NCBI GenBank assembly: GCA_015654725.1
Contig: JAATGI010000380.1
Location: forward strand, 1-15,786
DNA: 15,786 nucleotides
Direction: 5' to 3'
Origin: Rhodospirillales bacterium
GTDB lineage: Bacteria > Pseudomonadota > Alphaproteobacteria > ATCC43930 > CGMCC-115725
Notes under the pieces: generated by a model
Seen by the model: the letters and a program-made list of their open reading frames with translations, nothing else
Database searches by the model: none
What the model was told of the DNA's origin: nothing
Shown here: positions 5,916 to 13,269 of the stretch, one piece after another
How positions within the stretch are numbered: the stretch's first letter is position 1
Layout of the letters: the number at the start of each line of letters is the position of its first letter
Program-made: the position numbers and the translations under genes

Positions 5916-7379
5916 TCAGACGAACAGTACCTTGTGCCGCCGCCGCTGCACCGAGGATGGAATCCGCATCGCTTCGCGATATTTCGCCACCGTGCGCCGC
6001 GCGATGGCGACGCCTTCGCGCAGCAATAGCTCGACCAGGCGATCGTCCGACAACACCGCGTCATTTTCATTGTCGATCAGGGTCTTGATGCGGAACCGGA
6101 CGGCCTCCGCCGACAGCGCCGCGCCGCCATTGGCCGAGGCCACCGAGGCGGTGAAGAAATATTTCAGCTCGAAAATGCCGCGCGGGCTGGCGATGAATTT
6201 GTTCGAGGTGACGCGGCTCACCGTGCTTTCATGCATGCCGATCTCGGCCGCGATGTCGCGCAGCACCAGCGGTTTCAGATGCTGCACGCCGTGGCGGAAG
6301 AAGCCGTCCTGCTGGCGCACGATCTCGCGCGCCACTTTGAGGATGGTGGTGGCGCGCTGATGCAGTGCCTTGACCAGCCAATTGGCCTGCTGGAGGCGCT
6401 CGACGATATAGTCGCGATCGCCCTTGCCGCGGCCGGCGGCGCTGATTTCGGCGTAATAGCGGCGATTGACCAGGACCCGGGGCAAGGTGTCGCCGTTCAA
6501 TTCCACCGCCCAGCCGCCGTCCGGCAACAGGCGCAGCAACACATCCGGCACGACCGGGCTGGCCAGCGCCGGATCGAAGGCGAGGCCCGGCTTCGGGTCG
6601 AGCGCCCTGATCTCCGCCACCATCTCGGCCAAGTCGTCGGCGTCGACGCCGCAGAGCCGCATCAGCCCGGCGGCGTCGCGGCTCGCCAGGAGCGGGAGGT
6701 GGTCGAGCAAGGTCCGCATCGCCGGATCGAACCGGTCGCGGTCGCGAAGCTGGAGCGCCAGGCATTCGGCGAGATCGCGGGCGAGCACGCCCGGCGGGTC
6801 GAAATTCTGCAACCGCGCCAGCACGGCCTCGACCCGCGCCGGCGAACAGCACAACTGTTCCGCCACCTCGCGGATATCGACGGCGAGATAGCCCGCCTCA
6901 TCCACCATCCCGATCAGTTCGACGCCGATCACGCGCTCGGCCGGATCGACGATGTCGAGCCCGAGCTGCTCCAACAGATGCTCGCGCAGGCTCCGCGGCC
7001 GGCTCAAGGTCTGGTCGAGGCCGGGCAGCTCCTCGGTCGCTGCCGGGCGCTGCCGGGCCGATTGCCAGGCGGCGGGATCGCCGCCGAAATCGAGCCGCCC
7101 GTCGCCTTCGACCCCGGCCGCGACGGTATCCGCCTCCAGTTCGCGGCCGTCCTCAGTGGTTTCCGCTTCGCCGTCGGCCTCGGCGGCGGCCTCGGCCGCA
7201 GGGGCCGCGCCCTCATCCGCCTCGTCGCGCTCCAGAAGCGGATTCTGCTCGAGCTCGGTGTCGACGAATTGGGCCAATTCGATGTTGGAGAACTGCAACA
7301 GCTTGATCGCTTGCTGCAGTTGCGGGGTCATCACGAGTGCCTGCGTTTGCCGCAGGTCGAGCCTCTGGGACAGGACCAT
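5916..7379 (-). CDS. rpoN: RNA polymerase sigma-54 factor
   Basis: Directs RNA polymerase to -24/-12 promoters that need an enhancer-binding ATPase, typically for nitrogen and motility genes. The 487-residue protein has the Gln/Leu-rich region I (LRQTQALVMTPQLQQAIKLL, residues 9-28), an acidic and Ala-rich region II at about 50-105, the core-binding domain, a helix-turn-helix region (IAAEIGMHESTVSRVTSNKF), and the RpoN box ARRTVAKYRE at about 460-469. Length and motifs are normal. The -10-like TATAAG ends seven bases before ATG 7379 and there is no proper Shine-Dalgarno, so the message may be leaderless. It is separated from lptB by 430 bases holding a small opposite-strand ORF. Confidence 0.97.
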   Translation of the reverse strand: MVLSQRLDLRQTQALVMTPQLQQAIKLLQFSNIELAQFVDTELEQNPLLERDEADEGAAPAAEAAAEADGEAETTEDGRELEADTVAAGVEGDGRLDFGGDPAAWQSARQRPAATEELPGLDQTLSRPRSLREHLLEQLGLDIVDPAERVIGVELIGMVDEAGYLAVDIREVAEQLCCSPARVEAVLARLQNFDPPGVLARDLAECLALQLRDRDRFDPAMRTLLDHLPLLASRDAAGLMRLCGVDADDLAEMVAEIRALDPKPGLAFDPALASPVVPDVLLRLLPDGGWAVELNGDTLPRVLVNRRYYAEISAAGRGKGDRDYIVERLQQANWLVKALHQRATTILKVAREIVRQQDGFFRHGVQHLKPLVLRDIAAEIGMHESTVSRVTSNKFIASPRGIFELKYFFTASVASANGGAALSAEAVRFRIKTLIDNENDAVLSDDRLVELLLREGVAIARRTVAKYREAMRIPSSVQRRRHKVLFV

Positions 7380-7386
7380 GTCCCCG

Positions 7387-7414
7387 CTTATAGCGGCAAA
7401 ATGCTGCAGTGCAA
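7387..7414 (-). promoter_or_regulatory. Possible promoter just upstream of rpoN
   Basis: On the minus strand TTGCAC (7414-7409) and TATAAG (7392-7387) are 16 bases apart. The -10 matches five of six consensus bases. The predicted start falls at or next to the rpoN ATG (7379). Confidence 0.4.
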
Positions 7415-7494
7415 AGTAGACTCAAGCAAGAATCGAGCCAGTGGCGCTTTGCCGCACCGTGAGGTAGTGGGTCAACCTTGAAAGTTACGGCCTC

Positions 7495-7522
7495 TTGCGG
7501 CTCGACCGCGCCATGCCATACT
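7495..7522 (+). promoter_or_regulatory. Possible promoter for the small ORF at 7530
   Basis: TTGCGG (7495-7500) and CATACT (7517-7522) are 16 bases apart on the plus strand. The predicted start is at about 7529-7530, the first base of the ATG. Both boxes are imperfect. Confidence 0.3.
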
Positions 7523-7529
7523 CGGACAC

Positions 7530-7739
7530 ATGGGCAAAACCATTATCTCCCACCACGAGGCGGCCGAACTTCGCCGGCTCAATACCGAGCTCGTTAACGC
7601 CCTGCATCGCGTTGCCGTCGCTCTCCAGACCGAGGCGCCCGGTCATAGCCTTGAAGGCGAAGCGCTTGCTCGCCTTGAGGCGGCCGAAAAGACCGTCGAC
7701 GCCATTACGCTTCGGATCAAGGAAATACGGGGCGCTTGA
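7530..7739 (+). CDS. Small hypothetical protein, 69 residues
   Basis: I do not recognise this protein. It begins MGKTIISHHEAAELRRLNTE and is rich in Ala, Glu, Leu and Arg, predicting two amphipathic helices (about residues 8-30 and 40-66) and possibly a coiled coil. It has no Cys, signal peptide or membrane segment. Its third codon positions are less GC-rich than in neighbouring genes. There is no clear Shine-Dalgarno, but a promoter candidate ends seven bases before the ATG. It lies alone on the plus strand between lptB and rpoN. A longer opposite-strand frame (7485-7850) has less protein-like composition, so this strand is preferred. It may still be a chance ORF. Confidence 0.5.
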   Translation: MGKTIISHHEAAELRRLNTELVNALHRVAVALQTEAPGHSLEGEALARLEAAEKTVDAITLRIKEIRGA

Positions 7740-7809
7740 CGCCACCCGGCGCCGCTGGCGCGCCCCGCAAGAATCTCGAAGTGGATGAATAGGGCCGCCA
7801 AAGAAACGG

Positions 7810-8583
7810 TCAGAAGCTGAACCGTTCGCCGAGATAGAAGCGGCGAACATCGGCGTCGCCGACGATTTCCGCGGGCGCGCCCTCCTTCAGGACGCGGCCC
7901 TCATGGAGAATATAGGCGCGGTCGACAATGGCGAGCGTCTCGCGGACATTGTGGTCGGTGATGAGAACGCCGATGCCGCGATCCTTCAAATGCGCGACCA
8001 AATCGCGAATTTCGCCGAGCGCGATCGGATCGATACCGGCGAGCGGTTCGTCCAGGAGGATGAATTTCGGCTCGGTCGCGATCGCGCGCGCGATCTCGAC
8101 GCGCCGCCGCTCGCCCCCCGACAACGCCAAGGCCGGCGCGCGGCGCAAATGGCTGATCGAGAATTCCGCCAGCAATTCGTCGACCCGCGCCTCGCGCGCC
8201 TCGCGCGACGGCTCGATCACTTCGAGCACGGCGCGCAGATTTGCCTCCACCGTCAGGCCGCGGAAGATCGAGGCTTCCTGCGGCAGATAACCGATGCCGA
8301 AGCGCGCGCGGCGGTACATCGGCAATAGCGTGATGTCCTTCTGATCGAGCTGGACGGTGCCGACATCGGGCGCGATCAAGCCGGTGATGATATAAAAGCA
8401 TGTGGTCTTGCCGGCGCCGTTCGGGCCGAGCAGCCCCACCGCCTCGCCGCGCTGCACCGACAGATTGACGTCGCGCAGCACCGGCCGCTTCCTGAAGCTC
8501 TTGCCGATATTGTGCGTGACCAGGCCGCGATTGTGGGCGACCAGGCGGGGTCCGTTCGGGGGCGGCGATCCCGGCTCGATCAT
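7810..8583 (-). CDS. lptB: LPS export ABC transporter ATPase
   Basis: The cytoplasmic ATPase that powers LPS extraction from the inner membrane with LptF and LptG and pushes it along LptC and LptA. The 257-residue protein has all ABC motifs: Walker A GPNGAGKTT (residues 53-61), the Q-loop YLPQE, the signature LSGGERRRVEIARA, Walker B FILLDEPLAGID and the switch His in ITDHN. It has about 18 extra N-terminal residues (Pro-rich) compared with E. coli LptB. Its ATG at 8583 overlaps the lptA stop as ATGA. The lptF and lptG genes are not in the window, as is usual. It ends the kdsD-lptC-lptA-lptB operon. Confidence 0.96.
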   Translation of the reverse strand: MIEPGSPPPNGPRLVAHNRGLVTHNIGKSFRKRPVLRDVNLSVQRGEAVGLLGPNGAGKTTCFYIITGLIAPDVGTVQLDQKDITLLPMYRRARFGIGYLPQEASIFRGLTVEANLRAVLEVIEPSREAREARVDELLAEFSISHLRRAPALALSGGERRRVEIARAIATEPKFILLDEPLAGIDPIALGEIRDLVAHLKDRGIGVLITDHNVRETLAIVDRAYILHEGRVLKEGAPAEIVGDADVRRFYLGERFSF

Positions 8584-9608
8584 GATCCGGGCTTCGCCGT
8601 CGCGTTCGCCGCGTCGCCCTGGCGCGGCCGGCCGGGCGACGAATTCTTGCCGGCGCCGGTTTTTTCGTCGGGCACGATCAGCGCCTGAACCCGGGCGTGG
8701 GGACCCGAAACGGTCTGGTTGTCCCAGGGCGGCGCCGGAAGCAGGTGGCCGACATTGCGGTTCAGATCGACGACCCCGTATTCGCCGCGCATTTCGTTCT
8801 GATTGCGGGTGATCCGAACATGGCCGGAAAGCGTCACGATGCCGGAGTCGGCATTGTAGACGCCGGCATCGCCGCGGCCGATCTCGCCCTCGGACGAGAC
8901 AAAAACATTGCCCTGGGCGTCGACGCGGCGGATGCGGGCCTGCTCGCCCGGCGGATGCTCCATCGCGGCGGTCAGCACATCGGCCGCGACGCGCTTGGCG
9001 TCATGGAGGTCGACGGCGTCGCCGCGCGCCACGCCCAGTTGGCGATTGTCGTACCATTCCAGGCTGTCGCGGGCGGTGATGATGTCGTGGGGCGAGACGA
9101 TGCGAAGATTCTTGCCGGTCATCAGCAGCAAGGTGGTATCGACGTCGTAAACCGCGCGCTCGCCAAAGATGGTTTGCGTGGCGGTGACGAACCGCACACT
9201 GCCCGACGCCTCGAGCCGGTAAACCTCGGTCGGGCCGGCGTCGGCGGCGAGGTTCGAGGCGTTCTTTTCGGGCGCGGCCGCCGGGGCGGAAGGCGGCTGG
9301 GCCGGCTTGGCGTCTTTCGCCGCGGGTTTTGCCGCGTCGTCGGTTGCCGCCGCCGGACGGTAATAGGCGCGCATTTCGTCGGCATAGACGGTGACGCCGC
9401 CCCGCACCGCCTTGACGTTGCCGCGCGCGATGTAAACGTGATCGGCCTGCCGCCACTCGATGCCGTTATCGGCGGCGATATTGACCGGCAAATTCTTGCC
9501 GTCCTCGTTGCCGAGGCTGGTCACGCCCAGATCCTGCGCCGCCGCCGATGCCGCCACGAGCAGGCTCAGGGCCGCGGCCGATAGCAGCACGCCCGCGCGT
9601 CCGGTCAA
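8580..9608 (-). CDS. lptA: LPS transport periplasmic protein LptA (OstA-like), TTG start
   Basis: Bridges the periplasm, carrying LPS from LptC to the outer-membrane LptD. The 342-residue product has a signal peptide (hydrophobic residues 7-24, cut near SAAAQ), then OstA/LptA beta-jellyroll repeats such as IEWRQADHVYIARGNVKAV and GVTVYADEMRAYY. An Ala/Pro/Lys-rich linker at about 85-126 follows, then more repeats (RLEASGSVRF, GIVTLSGHVRITRNQNEMRGE) and a polar tail. It is nearly twice the length of E. coli LptA (185). The start is TTG at 9608, overlapping the lptC stop as TTGA; a GTG at codon 7 is less likely, as it would cut into the hydrophobic segment. Identification is firm, the exact start less so. 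Confidence 0.92.
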   Translation of the reverse strand: MTGRAGVLLSAAALSLLVAASAAAQDLGVTSLGNEDGKNLPVNIAADNGIEWRQADHVYIARGNVKAVRGGVTVYADEMRAYYRPAAATDDAAKPAAKDAKPAQPPSAPAAAPEKNASNLAADAGPTEVYRLEASGSVRFVTATQTIFGERAVYDVDTTLLLMTGKNLRIVSPHDIITARDSLEWYDNRQLGVARGDAVDLHDAKRVAADVLTAAMEHPPGEQARIRRVDAQGNVFVSSEGEIGRGDAGVYNADSGIVTLSGHVRITRNQNEMRGEYGVVDLNRNVGHLLPAPPWDNQTVSGPHARVQALIVPDEKTGAGKNSSPGRPRQGDAANATAKPGS

Positions 9609-10261
9609 GGTCCCGCCTGTTTCGGCCGCGCCGCGAGCATGAGCGTCGTGTGCCCAAGAAAAAAGACGGTGTCGCCCTTGTCGACGATGCGAAACCCGTC
9701 GGCCTCGACATGGCCGAAGGGGCCTTGCCCCGTCACCGGATCGTTGCCCTCGGCCGAGTTATTCGCGAAATCGATGTGCGCGATATCGGAATGAAACTCG
9801 TCGCCGCGGTCGGCGTAAACCGCGACGTTGCCGAACAGGTCCAGCGATTGGCCTTGGGGCCGATAAACCCCGGTATAGGAGCTCAGTTCGATCCAGCCGC
9901 CATCTTGCCGGTTGAGGTCGGCGGTGGGGCTGTCGAGCCCGACCCAGTCGTTGACGTCGGCGGATTGCTGCTGCGCCGCGTCCGCCGTCAGCACGTAAGG
10001 CCGGTTGTCGCGGTCGACGCCGGTATAGCGCGCCTTCAGCATGCGCAGATCGTGCGCCATGCGCGGATCGAGCTTGGGGAACGCGGTGAGCTGCTTGAAG
10101 TTCGCTTCGAGTTGCGGCCACAGCGCGACCATGACCAACAGGCCGGCGGCCACGAGCGGCAGCAGCCACTTGGCCGCGGCGACGAAGCGGCTATAGGAGT
10201 CTTGGCGCGGCCGAAACTCGCCGAGCGGGGCCGGCAACGACAAATCGCGCGTTTCGCTCAT
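9605..10261 (-). CDS. lptC: LPS export ABC transporter periplasmic protein LptC
   Basis: Receives LPS from LptB2FG at the inner membrane and hands it to LptA. The 218-residue product has one N-terminal membrane segment (about residues 30-48, KWLLPLVAAGLLVMVALWP) and a periplasmic beta-jellyroll including YVLTADAAQQ, LDLFGNVAVYADRGDEFHSD and GHVEADGFRI. I place the start at ATG 10261, which overlaps the kdsD stop as ATGA; a TTG seven codons upstream (10282) gives a basic extension but is less convincing. The stop overlaps the lptA TTG. The pattern of 4-nt overlaps supports one coupled operon. Confidence 0.93.
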   Translation of the reverse strand: MSETRDLSLPAPLGEFRPRQDSYSRFVAAAKWLLPLVAAGLLVMVALWPQLEANFKQLTAFPKLDPRMAHDLRMLKARYTGVDRDNRPYVLTADAAQQQSADVNDWVGLDSPTADLNRQDGGWIELSSYTGVYRPQGQSLDLFGNVAVYADRGDEFHSDIAHIDFANNSAEGNDPVTGQGPFGHVEADGFRIVDKGDTVFFLGHTTLMLAARPKQAGP

Positions 10262-11220
10262 GCGATTCCGGCGCGCAGGCAATCGTGAATATGGAGGATG
10301 CCCAGCGGCCGGCGCTCGTCATCGACCGCGAACAAGCTGGTGATCGAGTGCGCGTTCATCAGGCCGAGGGCTTCCGCCGCGAGCGCTTGCGGGCGGATGG
10401 TCTTCGGGTGCGCGCTCATGATGTCGTCGACGCGGATGCGCAGCAGATCGTCGCCCATGTGCCGGCGCAGATCGCCGTCGGTGATGACGCCGGCGAGCCG
10501 GTCGCGATCGATGACGCCGACGCAGCCGAAACTCTTCGCCGTCATCACCAGGATCGCCTCGGCCATGGTGGCGCCGCGCGGGATCAGCGGCATGGCCGCG
10601 TCCCGGTGCATGAGGTCGGCGACCTGAAGCAGCATGCGCCCCAATTCGCCGCCGGGATGCAAGGCGTGATAGTCGCTGTGCGAAAAGCCCTTATGCTCGA
10701 GCAAGGCGAGCGCCAGCGCGTCGCCCAGCGCCAGCATCATGGTCGTCGAGGTGGTGGGCGCCAGGCCCATCGGGCAGGCTTCCGCCACCGCCGGCAGCAG
10801 CAGCGTCACGTCGGCCGCGGTCGCGAGCGGACTGTCCTTGCCGCTGGTCATCGCGATCAAGGGAATGCGAAACCGCCGGGAATAGGCCAAAAGGTCGCCC
10901 AACTCCGCGGTATCGCCGGAATTCGACAGCGCCAGGATCACGTCCCTGGCGCCGATCATGCCGAGATCGCCGTGGCTCGCCTCGGCGGGATGGACGAAAA
11001 ACGCCGGTGTGCCGGTGGAGGCGAGGGTCGCCGCGATCTTGCGCGCGACATGCCCGCTCTTGCCCATGCCGGTGACGATGACGCGATCCTCGACATCGGC
11101 GAGGAGGCGCATCGCGGCGTCTAACTCGCCGTTCAGCTCGCGGATCAGCGCTTCGAGCCCCGCGATTTCGGTGCGCAAGACACGCCGCGCCAGCTCGATA
11201 CTGCCGATCGTGGTAAGCAT
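10258..11220 (-). CDS. kdsD: Arabinose 5-phosphate isomerase (KdsD/KpsF family)
   Basis: Converts ribulose 5-phosphate to arabinose 5-phosphate, the first step toward Kdo for LPS. The 320-residue product has an SIS domain at about residues 35-180 with GMGKSGH (51-57), FVHPAEASHGDLGM (His77 and His83) and SNSGDT, then two CBS domains from about 200 containing VMTAKSFGCVGVI and ITDGDLRRHM. Length matches E. coli KdsD (328). I chose ATG 11220 because AAAGG lies six bases upstream and a well-spaced promoter is predicted to start at about 11271. The upstream ATG at 11292 (344 residues) would then lie outside the message. It heads the operon with lptC, lptA and lptB. Confidence 0.93.
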   Translation of the reverse strand: MLTTIGSIELARRVLRTEIAGLEALIRELNGELDAAMRLLADVEDRVIVTGMGKSGHVARKIAATLASTGTPAFFVHPAEASHGDLGMIGARDVILALSNSGDTAELGDLLAYSRRFRIPLIAMTSGKDSPLATAADVTLLLPAVAEACPMGLAPTTSTTMMLALGDALALALLEHKGFSHSDYHALHPGGELGRMLLQVADLMHRDAAMPLIPRGATMAEAILVMTAKSFGCVGVIDRDRLAGVITDGDLRRHMGDDLLRIRVDDIMSAHPKTIRPQALAAEALGLMNAHSITSLFAVDDERRPLGILHIHDCLRAGIA

Positions 11221-11277
11221 TCCAGGCCTTTCCGTCGCGGTAAATCCGATCGCGTCGCCGGCAAGTGCTACGCCGTC

Positions 11278-11306
11278 ACTATGCCGGGCCATCCCTATAA
11301 AATCAA
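11278..11306 (-). promoter_or_regulatory. Promoter candidate of the kdsD-lptCAB operon
   Basis: On the minus strand TTGATT (11306-11301) and CATAGT (11283-11278) are exactly 17 bases apart, both matching four of six consensus bases. It lies in the 106-base gap between rnd and kdsD. A start near 11271 leaves a leader of about 50 bases and favours the kdsD start at 11220. Confidence 0.5.
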
Positions 11307-11326
11307 ATCGAGGGCGCGATGTTCGC

Positions 11327-11962
11327 TCAATGTTCGAAGATATCCTGACCGGCCCAGCCCGCGAGATCGAGCCGCGCCCGCACCGGCAGGAAATCGAAAC
11401 AGGCCTGGGCCAGCTCCGTCCGGTGCTCGCGCGCCAGCATGTCGTCGAGCCGCGATTTCAGCGCGTGAAGATGCAGAACGTCGGCGGCGGCGTATTTGAG
11501 CTGCTCGGGGGAGAGTTCGGCCGCGCCCCAATCCGAGGATTGCTGCTCCTTGGCGAGCTCGACCCCCAGCAGCTCGCGGCACAGATCCTTGAGCCCGTGG
11601 CGGTCGGTGTAGGTACGCACCAGTTTCGACGCGATCTTGGTGCAATAGATCGGTCCGGTCTCGACCCCGAGATAGCGCTTCAGCATCGCGACATCGAAGC
11701 GGGCGAAATGGAAAATCTTGAGCACCGCGCGGTCGGCAAGCAGCGCCTCAAGCCGGGGCGCCGCGAATTCGCCGGGCGGAAACTGCACCAGATGCGCGGT
11801 GCCGTCGCCCGCCGATAGCTGCGCCAGGCAAAGCCGGTCGCGCTGCGGCTCCAAGCCCAGCGTTTCGGTATCGACGGCGACGCTGCCGCCGAACGAAAGG
11901 CCGAGCGGCAAATCGCCGCGATGCAAGGTAATTTTCGGATTGGTGGGTTTGGAACCGCTCAT
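11327..11962 (-). CDS. rnd: Ribonuclease D-like 3'-5' exonuclease, catalytic domain only
   Basis: A DEDDy exonuclease that trims RNA 3' ends, including tRNA precursors. The 211-residue product has all five catalytic positions: Asp31 and Glu33 (AVDTETLG), Asp90 (HFARFD), and Tyr157 and Asp161 (YAAADVLHL). It lacks the two HRDC domains of E. coli RNase D (375 residues), a short form common in alphaproteobacteria. ATG 11962 has GGAAG close upstream. It begins only 33 bases after the 3' end of tRNA-Leu on the same strand with no terminator visible between them, and ends 106 bases before kdsD. Co-transcription with the tRNA is an inference. Confidence 0.93.
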   Translation of the reverse strand: MSGSKPTNPKITLHRGDLPLGLSFGGSVAVDTETLGLEPQRDRLCLAQLSAGDGTAHLVQFPPGEFAAPRLEALLADRAVLKIFHFARFDVAMLKRYLGVETGPIYCTKIASKLVRTYTDRHGLKDLCRELLGVELAKEQQSSDWGAAELSPEQLKYAAADVLHLHALKSRLDDMLAREHRTELAQACFDFLPVRARLDLAGWAGQDIFEH

Positions 11963-11995
11963 CTACTTCCAGCCAATGGCGCGTCCCGGGAACGT

Positions 11996-12082
11996 TGGTG
12001 CCCAGGAGAAGACTCGAACTTCCACGACCTTTCGGCCACAGGTACCTGAAACCTGCGCGTCTACCAATTCCGCCACCTGGGC
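11996..12082 (-). tRNA. tRNA-Leu (anticodon CAG)
   Basis: An 87-base class II tRNA on the minus strand. The acceptor arms are GCCCAGG and CCTGGGC with discriminator A and an encoded CCA. The anticodon stem CAGGT/ACCTG has loop TTCAGGT, placing CAG at positions 34-36, which reads Leu codon CTG. It has a long variable arm (TGGCCGAAAGGTCGT) as expected for Leu, and a T loop TTCGAGT. A strong promoter candidate lies just upstream and rnd just downstream. Confidence 0.97.
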
Positions 12083-12099
12083 GCTGGACTGGCGGGCCA

Positions 12100-12129
12100 G
12101 TGATAAGAGAGCGGGCGCGGCAATGTCAA
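12100..12129 (-). promoter_or_regulatory. Promoter of tRNA-Leu
   Basis: On the minus strand a perfect TTGACA (12129-12124) and TATCAC (12105-12100) are 18 bases apart. The expected start is about ten bases before the tRNA 5' end. The bases after the -10 are very GC-rich (TGGCCCGCC), like the discriminators of stringently controlled stable-RNA promoters, and form part of a 14-bp inverted repeat at 12088-12101. Confidence 0.6.
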
Positions 12130-12192
12130 TGACGCCATCGCCGCGCCAGCGGCGCTCGCCAGTCGCCGCGGCCTCATGTATAGAACGGCGGC

Positions 12193-13152
12193 ATGAAGGA
12201 TCGACGCGTCACTATCGTCGGCGGGGCCGGCTTTATCGGCCGCCACATCGTCAAACGGCTGGCCGCCAAGGGCGCGGTGATCGCCGTGGCGTCGCCGCAC
12301 GCGATTCGCGCGGGCTTCCTGCGGCCGATGGGTGATGTCGGCCAGATCGCGACCGTCGACGCGGATATCGCCGACGAGTCGCTGCTGGCCCAGTTGATCG
12401 CCGGCAGCGACGCCGTGATCTGCGCCGCCGGCATTTTGGCGCCGCGCGGGGCCAATAATTTCGCGCGCGTGCATCGCCAAGGGCCGGCCCTGCTCGCCCG
12501 GCTTGCCAAAACGGCGGGGGTCGAGCGCTTCGTGCATTTCTCGGCGATCGGCGCCGATCCGAATTCCGCCTCGGTCTATGCCCGCAGCAAGGCCGCGGGC
12601 GAGGCGGCGGTGTTGGCGGCCTTTCCGGCGGCGACGATCTTGCGGCCCTCGCTGGTGTTCGGTCCCGAGGACGATCTGTTCAATCGCTTCGCCGTGCTGG
12701 CGCGTTATCTGCCGGCCTTGCCGCTCATCGGCGGCGGCGAGACGCGGTTTCAGCCGGTCTTTGTCGGCGACGTCGCCGACGCGGCGGTGGCGGCACTCGA
12801 CCGTCCCGGCGCGGCGGGCAAGATTTTCGAGTTGGGCGGGCCGCAAATCCTGACCTTCCGGCAGCTCATGGAGCTGTTGCTGCGCGAGACCGGGCGCCGC
12901 CGCGCGCTCGTGCCCGTGCCTGCCGAACTCGCCGCGTTCGGCGCCTATTTCCTCGAATTCCTGCCTCATCCGCCACTGACGCGCGACCAGATCAAGCTGT
13001 TGCAGATCGACAATGTCGTGGCGGCCGGGATGCCGGGCCTCGACGCCCTCGGCATCGCGCCCACCGCGCTCGAACTGGTGCTGCCAAGCTATCTTGATCG
13101 CTTCCGCAGGGGTGGAAGGTTCGCGCCGGTGAACGCCGCCGCCGGCCGTTGA
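12193..13152 (+). CDS. NDUFA9-like atypical SDR (complex I NDUFA9 subunit family)
   Basis: A 319-residue Rossmann-fold protein of the extended/atypical short-chain dehydrogenase family. Residues 10-16 are the dinucleotide site GGAGFIG. Then come DADIADES, ICAAGI, VHFSAIGADP with Ser117, and Tyr129 with Lys133 (YARSK), so the classical Tyr-x-x-x-Lys spacing is kept. FVGDVADAAVAAL and GKIFELGGP are typical of the NDUFA9/NmrA-like branch. In alphaproteobacteria these proteins are annotated as complex I NDUFA9-related, but no nuo gene is nearby, so a role with NADH dehydrogenase is only family knowledge. There is no Shine-Dalgarno before ATG 12193; a TATAGA -10-like box at 12179-12184 ends eight bases before it. 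Confidence 0.87.
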   Translation: MKDRRVTIVGGAGFIGRHIVKRLAAKGAVIAVASPHAIRAGFLRPMGDVGQIATVDADIADESLLAQLIAGSDAVICAAGILAPRGANNFARVHRQGPALLARLAKTAGVERFVHFSAIGADPNSASVYARSKAAGEAAVLAAFPAATILRPSLVFGPEDDLFNRFAVLARYLPALPLIGGGETRFQPVFVGDVADAAVAALDRPGAAGKIFELGGPQILTFRQLMELLLRETGRRRALVPVPAELAAFGAYFLEFLPHPPLTRDQIKLLQIDNVVAAGMPGLDALGIAPTALELVLPSYLDRFRRGGRFAPVNAAAGR

Positions 13153-13269
13153 CGGGCGCGCGCCGTAACGGGCGGTGTATCCTGGCTCGGCCAAGTCGCG
13201 GCACGGCCTCGGCATATTCCCATCGCTAGCGCGACCCCCTGCGGTCGTTTGCTCAAGTCGCCCGCGCTC

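Noticed and set aside
7485..7850. A 121-codon minus-strand frame between rpoN and lptB
   Set aside because: It overlaps the end of lptB, lacks recognisable features, and its composition looks like the complement of the small plus-strand ORF.
12061..13215. A 384-codon minus-strand frame
   Set aside because: Antisense to the NDUFA9-like gene; Arg/Gly-rich, and it runs into the tRNA-Leu gene.
13232..13247. CGACC/GGTCG hairpin followed by TTT after the NDUFA9-like gene
   Set aside because: A five-base stem and three T residues are too weak to call a terminator.
13153..13269. Possible integration scar next to higBA
   Set aside because: I found no direct repeats, tRNA fragment or recombinase, so no attachment site can be supported.
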